Source of the DNA: Berberis thunbergii
Lineage: Eukaryota > Streptophyta > Magnoliopsida > Ranunculales > Berberidaceae
Assembly (NCBI GenBank): GCA_003290165.1
Contig: QNQO01000528.1
Span: 620,001-684,000, forward strand
Direction of reading: 5' to 3'
DNA length: 64,000 nt
Shown here one piece after another: positions 21,845-31,956 of this stretch. The translations under genes were made by a program, and so were the position numbers. The notes under the pieces are model-generated. The model worked only from the letters and a program-made list of their open reading frames with translations, ran no database searches and was not told the DNA's origin. How positions within the stretch are numbered: position 1 is the first letter of the stretch; the number at the start of each line of letters is the position of its first letter.

Positions 21845-22000
21845 TGACGCCCCAAGGGGGCTGAGCCCTTAGGGGCCTGACGACGATTCTCGTGACTGAG
21901 AAATGGGTTTTGGCAATTTTTCATGCCAAGGTGGAGATGCTTATGTGATTGTTTGTGATGCTTGTGTGGTGGCCTGCAATTGTCCGCCAAGGTGGAGATT
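21845..22000 (+). promoter_or_regulatory. Copia-B 3' untranslated region with two polypurine-tract-like sites
   Basis: GCCAAGGTGGAGAT occurs twice, at about 21,921 and 21,986. The second copy abuts the 3' LTR and is the probable plus-strand primer. A GC-rich foldback (GCCCC AAGGG GGCTGAGCCC TTAGGGGC) lies at about 21,849-21,876. Such near-duplicate tracts could give a secondary priming site. Confidence 0.55.
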
Positions 22001-22745
22001 GTGAGATAAAGAATGATTCTAAGAAGAGTAGGACACAGAGTCTTTTATAAATAAGGACTCAAATTCCTTGTTATGGTTGGCTCCCAATTTATTGGGAAGA
22101 ATCAGAGGACATAAAGTTCTTTAGAAATAAAGACTTTAAGTCCTATTCTTTCTTTAACAGGCCATGCATATACACGTGTATAAGTGCAGCACATACCACA
22201 ATGTGAAGAATTGAAGCAACACAGCGTGAAGTACGACATCAATACAGCATGAAACGACTGTGAGTTCGGTGTGAAACAGGTTGCGAGTTTGGCATGAATT
22301 GATGTGTGTGCAGCGTGAAATAGTAGCCAAGTAGAATGATTGAAATTGGGTGACTTTGGGTGTTCTTCATTTGCGAGTTTCGTCAAATCTTTGAAGTACC
22401 TTTTGGGTTTTACTTCCATTGTAGGTAGGAGTGAAGGGAGAAAGATTGTTGAGAAACTCTTGTTACTTGGTAGTATTGTTGGTTTGAGATAAGGTAATCT
22501 CAAGGATCGTTGCTTGACAACGTTGTAATTTTCAAGTAAGTGTTTCCATATCAATAAGATAGTTACAGAGTCGCCGTCCATAGAGTAGGCAAAGCCGAAC
22601 CACGTAAATCCTGGTGTGATCTTTATTTCTCTGCATATTACGTATTGCTTGTTGTTTGTCAATCATTCACTTTCATCAACTAGGTCTTAGACTTGTATTT
22701 GAAATTATTTACATCAATTGGTGTTTTGGACTAATTGTTCCAGCA
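22000..22745 (+). repeat. Copia-B 3' LTR
   Basis: It begins TGTGAGATAAAGAATG next to the polypurine tract and ends ATTGTTCCAGCA, about 746 bp. Internal stretches match LTR pieces at 58,124-58,425 and 60,481-60,577. The long minus-strand open frame across it (22,662-22,102) is antisense LTR sequence, not a gene. No matching 5' LTR survives at 16,311. Confidence 0.75.
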
Positions 22746-22799
22746 GGTATTTCCCTTTACAGTGGGAAGGTGGTTTTGCTAAGAGGAACATTTTGCTTT

Positions 22800-24300
22800 G
22801 TGACTAAAAGATGGTTTTGCCTCTACTTTTGGTAAAACTTAACTCTATTTTGTGATTAGATTTAGTGAACATGCACAGATTTTTGAAGTAGAAATAAACC
22901 ATGCATATGATCTATGTACATATCATGTAGATGTAGTGTAAGCCATTAGATTGTGTTTGTTTATCAACTATAAAATGGTATGATGATCTGTTTTGGATTG
23001 TTGAATCATAGCTATCTGAGAAGGACGTATCTATCATATCTCAAATGTTGGACCTGTAGACTATGGAGATCGACTTTAATCTTAATAGTTGATATAGACA
23101 CAGAAGCTGTGGGGATTCTCTTGGTTCTCCTTTTTCATCCTTGCAGCTTGTCTATCTTGTCTAACTACTTTCTTGTCTAACAACCTGATATCTATCTTAT
23201 TTATGACTTTGTTGAAAACTATGTAAACATTCAACTTTCAATCAGCAATAGAATAAACTTTTCGACTATCCACATGTGTGTTGATCCCACATGTAAACTA
23301 TGTAAACATTCAGCTTTGTTGAAAATTCTGGCAATTTTCGACTATCCACATGTGTGTTGATCCCACATCGTCTTGCAATAGAATAAACTTTTCCTCATAT
23401 TATCATACTTTTTATGTTTCTTGGTTGGATTTGATTTTGGCCCGCTTTAAGCCTCCATGTCCTCATCACATCACATGGGTTCTGGGAAGGTTGTTTCACA
23501 TTCTACGCTGCCTCTTTGAGATTTTTTGACACTTCTACCCTTTTTGTGAATGGTGTTTGTGGTTGTGTTTTAAAGAAAAAAAAGGTAAAAAGTGTAAAAA
23601 AATCCCAAAGAGGCACCATAAAATTATTCGTGACTAAAATAGGAATGTGCCCACTCTGGGCAAAACTTAACTTTATTAGTTGACATAAGTTGGATGGGCC
23701 AAAGAGCCTTGGTGACCAGAGTTAGTGAACATGCATAAGCTTTTGAAGTAGAAATAAACCACAGTCGCTATGATCTACAGATCATGTAGTGTAAGCCATT
23801 AGATTGAGTTTTGTTTATCAACTATAAAATAGTATGATGACGTGTTTTGGATTGTTGAATAATAGTTATTTGATAAGGCATATCTATCCTATATCAAATG
23901 TTGGACCTGTAGACAATGGGGATCAACTTTAATCTCAATAGTTGATTTACTTCTTGTGAAGCAGAAGCTGTGGGGATTCTCTTGGTCCTCCTTTTCATCC
24001 TTGCAACTTGTCTTTCCTGTCTAACTACTGTCCTGTCTAACAACCTGACATCTATCTTATATATGACTTTGTTGAAAACTATCTAAACATTCTACTTTCA
24101 ATCGCCAAGTTGTTTATTACAAATTCTGGCAATTTTGGACTATCCACATGTTTTCTTCTTTTGAATATGCACCTCATCTGTGTCAAAACTGAAGAACCTA
24201 TGCCTTGTCTCTTTCTCATGTGTGGAGCGGGACTTTCTGTGGGCTGTTGTCATATGTTGTGGCCTTCCATTGCCACATCAAAACATTCTTATGATTCTTA
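22800..24300. repeat. About 860-bp tandem duplication within segment A
   Basis: The series TAAACCA, GTGTAAGCCATTAGATTG, TGTTGGACCTGTAGAC, TGTGGGGATTCTCTTGG and TGACTTTGTTGAAAACTAT occurs once at about 22,880-23,230 and again at 23,755-24,080. The same pair recurs in segment A' (60,590-60,800 and 61,440-61,740), so the tandem duplication predates the A/A' duplication. No coding sequence was seen. Confidence 0.8.
23509..23615. mobile_element. Foldback MITE (TGCCTCTTTG family)
   Basis: TGCCTCTTTGAGATTTTTTG pairs with CAAAAAAATCCC AAAGAGGCA at the right end, giving arms of about 30 bp around a core GTGTTTGTGGTTGTGTTTTA. The same core appears at 61,190-61,215 (segment A'), at 37,880-37,905 and, reversed, at about 38,858-38,876. 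It has no coding capacity. Confidence 0.65.
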
Positions 24301-24985
24301 ACTAAATTTACAAAACTGTGTGAATTTTTCTTTATTAATCTCTGGAAACCAAAGGCATTGTTTGGTTGTAAAGATAAAGTTCATAAAAAGCATGATAAGA
24401 ATTAGCAAAAGGAGATCGTTAGAGCATCAATCTCCTGTTTTTCTCTCAAGATCATTTAAGAGTTTTTCAGGGGTAAGATGCTCACTGTGAAAAACTAAAA
24501 AAACATAGTCATCTTAAAAGGAGGCCAAATCCATATATATGTCATAATGTCAACATAATTGAACAGAGCAAGTTTAAGGATAATATGAAGTTATGCTGAT
24601 TTTAGTTTTGAACTGCTTTTTACAAATTTGTCAATTTTCTGGAAAATCTTTTGTTCGCGAATTGACCTCTCATTGCTGAATGTATAATACATATAAGGTG
24701 ACATGTTATCCAAACTTTTATCATGAATCCAGAGAATGGCAAACCACTGGTGTGAAGGGGAATAAAATTTTTTGATGAAGGGGAATAAATTCCATGGTGA
24801 TTTAAACTTAGCTAGTGGCCCAAAGCAAAAAGCCTAACTCACTTGGAAAAGTGTGTGAGAATGAACAAGTCTACATATTACTACTACTCAGGGACAGGGA
24901 ATGTTTACTTGTTAGTGGGAATCTACAGGCAACAACAAGAATCATGCATGCACACATATGTATCTGCACCTGCATGACGCATGCT

Positions 24986-25032
<47 letters not shown>

Positions 25033-25285
25033 GTGTTTCCTTATTTTATCACAGTTTGATTCCATTCTCAAACCCTCCTGAACATTATCATTTGTGTGTG
25101 CTGCTTAGCAGCCTTTGTCAATTATTCGCCTTTCCTTTCGATCTTTGTGTGTTGTGTAATTACACGAAGAAAATTCAAAGAAAATTTTCAATGAATATGG
25201 TGATAAATTGATCTGTCGACAGATAGATATAAAGAGAGAAAATGAAAGATTTATCCCACGGGTGACTAGACTTCTTATGTGGTGT
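24300..25285. other. Segment A spacer with (TTTC)n microsatellite
   Basis: The non-coding sequence matches 62,220-63,285 in A'. A (TTTC)n run of about 11 units lies at 24,986-25,031; A' has only about three units at about 63,017-63,032. Open frames through it are simple-sequence artefacts. No gene was seen. The stretch 25,285-25,770 has no counterpart in A' and reads as an insertion or replacement just upstream of the zinc-finger promoter. Confidence 0.7.
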
Positions 25286-25790
25286 TGGTAAGGCTCAGTC
25301 CTTACCTCCCCCAAGCGTATTTTCGCTTAATAAGGTTATTCAAAATAGACAAATATTCATAACTGACTATCATGTTATCAACTTCACAAATATTCAGGGC
25401 ATTTCAATAATCCTAACCAAGTAATCCATATGAAAAGAATTAATCAAGTAGAAGGAAATGGAGTTATATATGCTGATCCCTGTGGCATATATCTTGTTGA
25501 AAGTATAGAACAGGGTGACAAGTGGACATAAAATTCTCACAAAGTTTGATATCTGATATTTGGTGAATAAGAAATATCCATGCATGCATTTAGGACCCCT
25601 AAAAAATCTCCTAAAATAGTAAGGTCTAAGGTCAATTTCCGAGGAAGAGAAAGATTGAACTACAAGAGCTTTTTGCTTTATTCCAAGAGATTTATCATTA
25701 GTGAGAGACTACCCCAGTTTGTAACTACTTTCTGTGTTGCAATGTTCGCCACCCTCACCAGACCTTGCTTCCTCTGCCACCCTTACCAAG

Positions 25791-25797
25791 TATATAA
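25791..25797 (+). promoter_or_regulatory. TATA box of the zinc-finger gene
   Basis: TATATAA in the context CCAAGTATATAAACCAC lies about 30 bp before a conserved leader. The same box is present in A' at 63,409-63,415. Transcription probably starts near 25,825, giving a first exon that ends at 25,898 (AAG before GTAAGCC). Confidence 0.65.
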
Positions 25798-25898
25798 ACC
25801 ACTCAAACTGTAATGGAAACCACATTCTTCATTAACAAGGCCTCTTCTATGAACCACTATTAGTATTCATATTTATTGCCTTAATTTCCTTTATCAAG

Positions 25899-26261
25899 GT
25901 AAGCCTCCTAGCTAATATAGACTTTGTATTCAAACCCCATGTTCTAGGATCAAACTGCCACCCTTGGAGAAAATTTATGTTCAAGAGATTGGGTTGCTTT
26001 TTCGCGTAGTTATGCTAACATAGTCTAGCAATGTAGTTCAACTATGGGGTTATAGAGATTTCTTGACATGGACGAGTGATATGGTCACTTGTGCGTTAAT
26101 ATAGTGTTGTTCAATTCAACTAGTTATTGTAGTCCGAGTTAGATATATTAGAGTAGTTTCTATGTTTCCGCTTGAGGGAGATTGGAACTTGAATAGAGCA
26201 TTCATTTTATACTTGTTCTTATTATTTGTTGATCAGTCTTTGTCTCTTTATTATTTCATAG
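25899..26261 (+). other. 5'-UTR intron of the zinc-finger gene
   Basis: The donor CAAG/GTAAGCC and acceptor TATTTCATAG/ATAAAAG bound a 363-bp T-rich intron ending 16 bp before the start codon. Leader introns of this kind are common in plant housekeeping genes. The donor is also conserved in A' (CAAG/GTACGTC at 63,517). Confidence 0.6.
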
Positions 26262-26277
26262 ATAAAAGAAAGATAAG

Positions 26278-26816
26278 ATGAGCAGGCCAGGAGATTGGAA
26301 TTGCAGGTCATGCCAGCACTTGAACTTCAGCTGGCGTGATCAATAAGCAAGGTCTGGTGAGGGTGGCGAACATTGCAATTTTGGAGGACCATTTACTTGT
26401 GAAGTCCTCTTGCCTGGGGACTGGTATTGCTCTGCCAGTAACTGTGGTGCTCACAACTATGCAAAGCAACTGAGTTGCTTCAAGTGTGGCAAATATAGGG
26501 ATGGATCGGCTACTCAGCATGATGTTGTTTTGCCATCTCCAAGAAGTGGTCCGGTAGGCAGCTCCGGATGGAAACCTGGTGAATGGATTTGCCTAAGGTA
26601 TGTCGTTTTCATATTAAATTTTTGTTATTACTTGCACTCGACAATCTAATGCTAAGAGATATCAAACACAAGATAGAGTAGTTCCATCCATTAGAGAATA
26701 ACACATTATGATACTAATTTTTGTCTATTCTTTGCAGGTGCAGTGAGCATAACTTTGCAGTCAGGACTGAATGTTTCAGATGCCACGCCCTGAGGGACTA
26801 TGACAGCAACTATTAG
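26278..26816 (+). pseudogene. RanBP2-type zinc-finger protein gene, first finger broken
   Basis: Coding exons are 26,278-26,597 and 26,738-26,816, separated by an intron with GTATGT donor and TTTGCAG acceptor. The product starts MSRPGDWNCRSCQHLNFSWRD, the standard start of plant three-finger RanBP2/NZF proteins, which bind RNA or ubiquitin. Finger 1 keeps only its first Cys pair: a TAA at 26,344-26,346 (codon 23) stands where the second pair should be. Finger 2 is complete (PGDWYCSASNCGAHNYAKQ with SCFKCGKYRD). Finger 3 spans the intron (KPGEWICLR, CSEHNFAVRTECFRCHALRD) and ends DSNY. A later 3'-UTR exon around 26,916-26,990 is possible. It is probably a decaying copy; without sequence from A' this remains uncertain. 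Confidence 0.8.
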
Positions 26817-26999
26817 AGTTCTTTGCTTATTAATCATCAATCTTTCACGTACTAATTTTTTTTATTGATAGATTGATGTAAACCAATGATACATTTTTAT
26901 GTCCTTTTTGTGATCAGGCAGTGAAGTCAATGAAGAGGAAGGCATGGAGAGAGCATCTAGTAGGATAATCTCAAGTTATCCCCATTGTTCACAATCTTT

Positions 27000-27600
27000 G
27001 TCATTAGTCACATTCTAAAGTCAAAGAAAATCTCAGTCTTAGGCACCAGAGACTCAGCCACATGAGTGAGAAGGGAATGAGGATTATACAATCCAAAGGA
27101 ACATTATCTCGTCTACAGTCAGTTGAATTGACATGTGCAAAGATTGCATATTTGGAAATCAGAAAAAGATCAACCTTCGGACAAGTAGCAGAACCCAGAA
27201 AAAGGTGATCCACAGTAGAGATGTGAACTTCAATGAAAGAGATGTAAGGACAGACATACAATAGACGTCATCGACTCAGTAGAGAGTGAACCAGTGTAAG
27301 CAGATGCGGACGATGTCCCATATTGTCCTATGAGGAAGCAGATAGTAGCAAATCCTCAAACAGAGGAACCTGTTGGATAGAGCAATTCACAGCAGTCCGA
27401 CACACCGCAACCTCCTAGTCCAGCTCCTGTATTGAGAAGGACTTCTCGGCCTCATATGCTTAACAGTAGATAAATGAACTATCTGTTGTGACTGATGGAG
27501 GGGAACCTGAATGCTACGATGAGGCATGTCAACTAAAGATGCTAGCAAGTGGGAGCTTGCTCTGAAAGACGAGATGAAGTCTTGATGCATGTTTGTCGAA
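27000..27600 (+). pseudogene. Copia relic in segment B (matches 42,600-43,170)
   Basis: It reads RHQRLSHMSE-like gag-pre-integrase sequence near 27,040 and, later, LRRTSRPH and LLLTDGGEPECYDEAC (the linker before Copia RT), then WELALKDEMKS at about 27,550-27,580. Integrase between them has been deleted. B' has the same internal deletion, so it predates the duplication. Frames are broken throughout. The stretch from 27,600 to 28,240 is AT-rich spacer shared with B' and has no gene. Confidence 0.75.
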
Positions 27601-28239
27601 ATATGCTTAAGCTTTAATATGTTGTTTCTTATGTGAATTCGTATTTTTTCTCATAATTTCAGCTCTAACGAGTTATTAATTCTTTTTGTTCAATAAGGTT
27701 TTTTTAACTAAATAAACGTAAATGAGTCCTAAAATGACAGTCAAACTAGAAAATGGACCCCTTTAGCCCAACCTGAAATAAATTAATTACAAATGAGAAA
27801 CATCTATAAAAACTTGAAACAAACCACCTAAACCTGAACTCATCTTATCCTTTTATGAATTCAAATTAAATATAAATAACTAATCACGCAACCAAGGATA
27901 TAAATAATTAGAATTTTACATCTTACACATTTTTAAACGTGTAATTTAAAAAAATAATAACAATAAAATGCCTATGTATGTCAAGCTATAGTTCAAACTT
28001 CAAACAACAAAGAGTCAAAGCACTTCTTTTATTCTTATATACTGTGTTTCTAATTTTCTATGAAAATGATCATAATAAAATAAAACAAATGTTGGTGCAT
28101 GCAAGTAGGACGCGCATGGCAGCTACTAGTAATACTAATCCCCTTCTGTTAGGTATGACATCAAATCCTGCAAAAGCAACCATGAGAAACATTAGCAAAA
28201 GCACACAAGGATAGACAAAACGTGTGACAAAACATTGCT

Positions 28240-30460
28240 AGCTCCTTTGTAGGTGGATCTTCCTAATCTCTCTTTACAATTTTTCCATCCATTATTTTTA
28301 AAAGAGGTTGGCGATTCCATTGGTACTTTTCTTCATATTGATGATAGCACTCTAGGCTTCACCCGTCCTGGGGTGGCTAGAATGTGTGTAGAGATGGATT
28401 TGTCGGAACAGATTCCTAGTAGAATATGGTTGGAAATTTCCGGAACTGCCGGATTTTGGCAAAATATTGCGTATCCGGGTTTTAAGTATTGTGAGTATTG
28501 TTCCATGATCGGACATACTTTTGATGCTTGTAGGAAACGGTTGGGGATATGCAAGGTCACAAATAAAGGAGAGACGGAGGTGGGTATTAAGTCGAAAGAG
28601 GATCATTTGAATTCTAACACCGTAAGGGAGAGGGGTCTAGCTCATCAACCGAAAGGTAAGGAAGTTGCTAGAGTGTACAAACCTGTAACAAAGAAGGCGG
28701 AGGAAGCAAAGGCATAGGCTGTCCCTGGGGTGGAGAATGTTGGTCCAAACAACCGTAATAAGGAGGAGAAAGGGACGGGTACTGGTCCTATTAAAAAAGA
28801 TCCTGAGAGTTTTATTGCTAATAATCCATTCGAGGTTTTGGCAAGTTTTGATCATAAATTGCAAGAGGTGGGCAATGCTAATTTGGGATCTGATTTGCCA
28901 ATTCAGTTGGGAAAGTTTGATGATAATACAGGAAAAAATAATATAGAATTTGATTCTAATTTGGAAGTTAAAGAGCAATCTCTTTCTTGCTTTAAGATTA
29001 TTGCCAATTTTGTTACTGACTGCAAAGAAGCAGGCTATACATTCAGTGGGATTGCAATGGCAGTACAAGCTGGATTGGAGGAGGATATGAAGGAATCGAC
29101 AGAGTCTCTTGATCAATGAGACGAGATGGTGGCTTGTCCTAGTCTAAATTTAGTGCTGAAACAGGACAGTGTTAAGGAGAATAAGGCTGTCACAGAAAGC
29201 TGCATTGAGCAGGCCATTGCACAGATTGTTATTGTTAGTAATAAGCAGAAGATTAGCAACAAGAAGAGCAAGGCTTACTCGGCTCAAAACAGCAAGCAAA
29301 TTACTGTCAGGCAGGATTCCAGAGACAAGCTTGGTATGGACAACATCGATAAAAAACTGGGTATTGATGTGAGGGTGGACTCGGATCCAAATTACTCTGC
29401 AGGTGGTAACCTATTGCAAGATAACATGACTTCAGCGCACACACCACAGGGTGCTCCAGTGATTTTGACGCAGGATGCAGGGTGCGCTAGATCACGGACT
29501 GTTTCAGCGTCTGAACAGGTTGCTGCAATGCACACACAGGGTGATTCACTTCAGGATGCTCCAGTGACACAGGATGCAGGGTGCTCTGTTTCAGCATGCA
29601 AGACGCAGGATTATTCAGCGAATTCACTACTTGTTTCAGCCAACACTGAAGTAACAGCAGAGCCGTGTCTGTCTACCCTCATATCTAACTCAGAGGAAAA
29701 CCCAATGCAAGTTGTGGAAGTGCTTCATGTAGTCACTGGTATAGGCAGACAGGGGGAAGATCCAACAACAATCATGGATTGGCTAACACCCCAAGACATT
29801 AATGCTTTGAATTCACAAATTACAAGAATAGGCAGTGATGCATTGGTCACTGAAATTAAAAACTTACTTGAAGCGGAAGCAACAAAGGTGGGGCAAAACA
29901 CTATTGAAGAAGAACATGAGGTCACCACAATACAGCCTCCCACTGAATATGTTCCTCGAAGGTCTTCTCGAAGCAAGAAGACAAATCTAAATTCAAGTAA
30001 CTGATGATGATAATACAAGTAGAATGCAAATGCTTATTAGAACCTTGTAGGGATGTTAGATCAGTGCTAGCATTCAATGGTTTCTATATCATGATTCATT
30101 ATGTTTCGTTTCTTTACGACGACTTCTCATACATCCTGGGGCCCACATTAGGTATAAATCAGGTCATGAGAGTGATTAAATGATTGATTGGTAATTATGA
30201 GGAAGAAAAGTTATGACAGGTCTATCATGCAACCACTTTAGTAGCAGAACACTTTGCAAGGTTACTCCCCAACTTGGAGACGGTGATTCTAGAACTCATT
30301 AGTTTCTTTGTTGAAGATTTGAAGCAAGGTTATTGTTATGTAGATGATGTAACGAGTGAGCATATAAGCGATTGTAAACTATATTATCATCATCTTTTTT
30401 CATTAATATAAAGTTCGGAGATCCTAAATAACCCCAACTCACTTTCTAAAAAAAAAAAAA
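28240..30460 (+). mobile_element. Non-LTR (LINE) retroposon carrying ORF1 only
   Basis: The insertion ends in an A tract (30,448-30,460) preceded by AACTCACTTTCT, as LINEs do. Comparison with B' (CCAACATCAATAAATG at 44,374-44,389) shows it is absent there. It holds a LINE ORF1 frame but no endonuclease or reverse transcriptase ORF2: from the ORF1 stop at 30,004 to the tail there is only about 450 bp of non-coding sequence. No clear target duplication was found. Confidence 0.8.
28253..30004 (+). pseudogene. LINE ORF1 protein, 5'-truncated, two stops
   Basis: One reading frame of 584 codons is interrupted only by TAG at 28,715-28,717 and TGA at 29,117-29,119. The N-terminal part (LSLQFFHPLFLKEVGDSIG, ARMCVEMDLSEQIPSRIWL) matches the DUF4283-type RNA-binding region of plant LINE ORF1. 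YCEYCSMIGHTFDAC is a CCHC zinc knuckle (C-x2-C-x4-H-x4-C). The rest is low-complexity acidic/Thr-rich tail with a repeated APV-x-TQDAGC motif (three Asp-Ala-Gly-Cys-type occurrences region 29,455-29,590) and a basic end RRSSRSKKTNLNSSN. The RNA-recognition N-terminus is missing, consistent with 5' truncation. Confidence 0.75.
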
Positions 30461-30471
30461 TCAATAAATGT

Positions 30472-30565
30472 GGGGGAATTCTAATTGGCGAGGAAATGTG
30501 CGAGGGAGGGGATGGAGGGTTCCACCCCCCTCCCTCACCCATTTCCTCACCAATTAGACAAGCCC
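30472..30565. mobile_element. 94-bp foldback MITE (GGCGAGGAAA family), member 1
   Basis: Left arm TTCTAATTGGCGAGGAAATG pairs with the right arm (reverse complement GTCTAATTGGTGAGGAAATG), and GAGGGAGGGG with CCCCCTCCCTC further in. ATAAATGT is duplicated at 30,464-30,471 and 30,566-30,573. B' carries a single copy in TCAATAAATGTATCAAC. A second family member sits at 63,638-63,792. Size, near-perfect hairpin and 8-9 bp duplication suggest a Mutator-like or hAT-like MITE. Confidence 0.85.
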
Positions 30566-30744
30566 ATAAATGTATCAACTTACTGAGCATATTCAATATT
30601 GATTTTTCTACCCTGTGAGGTGGAAACTGCAGCATAAGCATCCTTTGACATGAGCATGGTTGCAGGGCAAGGTTTTACAGAGCACAAGTCCACAACTTCA
30701 ACATCAATGGTTCCATCCTTGCAAGGTCGATTAGGTTCGCTTAA

Positions 30745-30935
30745 TGTTAAAAGGAAAGAATTTGGTTCAATGAATTTGGTCTAATATTGTGATTGGAATG
30801 ATTCTTAGATCTTAATATGCTTTAGCATGATTCTTGAATCTTGATTAGCATGTAATTATGTTAGCTTACGCTTGTATAAATTCATGTATTGCTTAGCAAA
30901 TGAATAAACAACTTCCACACAAATTTATCTTATTA
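30745..30935 (+). repeat. Copia-C 5' LTR
   Basis: It starts TGTTAAAAGGAAAGAA and ends TTTATCTTATTA, immediately before the primer site TGGTATCAGGGCC at 30,936. An extra 29-bp stretch around AATATGCTTTAGCATGATTC is absent from the 3' LTR. Confidence 0.93.
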
Positions 30936-31037
30936 TGGTATCAGGGCCATAGGGTTTAGGTAAACACATATTTTTTTCTTTTTCCTTTTCTTTTCCGCCG
31001 TTTTTCGTCATCAATACATCACGTCCAGTTCATCAAC

Positions 31038-31911
31038 ATGGGCAAGGATGGCGAAATCTCTGAGTTCACAAATCCCGCGTCACCTTTCTTTCTCCATCCA
31101 TCGTCCAGTCCAGGATCGACTTTAACTCAGATAAAATTGAAAGGTGAGAATTACTCTTCCTGGGAACAAGCCATTATTTTGGCCTTGAAGTCTCAAAACA
31201 AACTGGGTTTCATTGGTGGTTCCATCATTAAACCTATCAAAACCGACCCCCAATATGGTTCTTGGGAAGTTGTGAACTCTATGCTATGCTCCTGGATCGC
31301 AAATTCTCGTAACAATCCTATTAGAGCCACTGTGTCTCGTCTCGCTGATGCTAAACAAGATATTCAATAAAAATGGGCCAAAAGTTTATAAACTACGGTC
31401 GAATCTCACCATTACTAAACAAGCCGGTGCATCTCTTATGTCTTATTACACTTAGTTTTTGAGCATGTGGGAAGATCTTGCCAATTTGTCTCCTTTGGAA
31501 TCTTGCAATTGTGAAAATAGCTCCCCAATACTGATGTGGTTTACTAATCTAAAAACCAATCAGTTTTTAATGGGGCTAGATGAGTCCTACAATGCATTAC
31601 GCACCCAGATTATCAATCTTGATCCCCTTCCGGACCTAGACCGTGTTTATGCCATGGTTAGCCAAGAAGAAAGCCAAAGCTCCGCTCTCTAGCCCCGGGA
31701 TTCATCTCCAGCCGTGGGTTTTGCTATTCAGTCACACTCTTTTCCGGTTCAATCTCCAACTCCTGTCGTTTCGAATAATCGTCAATTATGTACCTACTGT
31801 CAACGAGTAGGTCATCTGTATGAAAAATGTTGGACCCGCATCGATATTGCTCCTTCACCTGGTCGGAGTAAGGGTCGAGGACACGGCAGGTCCCAGACCG
31901 AAAGGGGTTAG
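31038..31911 (+). pseudogene. Copia-C gag
   Basis: The frame starts at ATG 31,038 (MGKDGEISEFTNPASPF). LKGENYSSWEQAIILALKSQ and WEVVNSMLCSWIANSR are typical of plant Copia gag (UBN2/retrotran_gag). A TAA at 31,368 and frame changes break it. The zinc knuckle CTYCQRVGHLYEKC lies at about 31,792-31,833, and a final TAG at 31,909 cuts it from protease. Confidence 0.85.
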
Positions 31912-31956
31912 TCTTCTAGTCCAACGTTTGTCGCAGCCACACAGTGGAGCAGTAAT

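Larger units (their letters stand above)
16311..22745 (+). mobile_element. Ty1/copia relic (Copia-B), 5'-deleted, split by CACTA
   Basis: Plus-strand Copia pol runs from the protease (16,313) to the end of RNase H (about 21,780), followed by polypurine tracts and a 3' LTR (22,000-22,745). The 5' LTR, primer site and gag are missing: position 16,311 joins segment A directly to protease. The sister relic in A' (58,124-59,412 and 60,481-60,577) keeps gag but lost most of pol. The CACTA-like element at 18,920-21,281 splits the RT/RNase H boundary. Confidence 0.9.

Noticed and set aside
22102..22662. 186-codon minus-strand open frame
   Set aside because: It lies entirely antisense within the Copia-B 3' LTR, and the homologous LTR pieces at 58,124 and 60,481 do not preserve it.
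24815..25211. Open frames rich in Phe/Leu/Ser or Lys/Glu
   Set aside because: They are translations of the (TTTC)n microsatellite on both strands.
28240..30460. Host gene for a zinc-knuckle protein
   Set aside because: The A tract, absence from segment B' and the ORF1-type order of domains indicate a LINE insertion.
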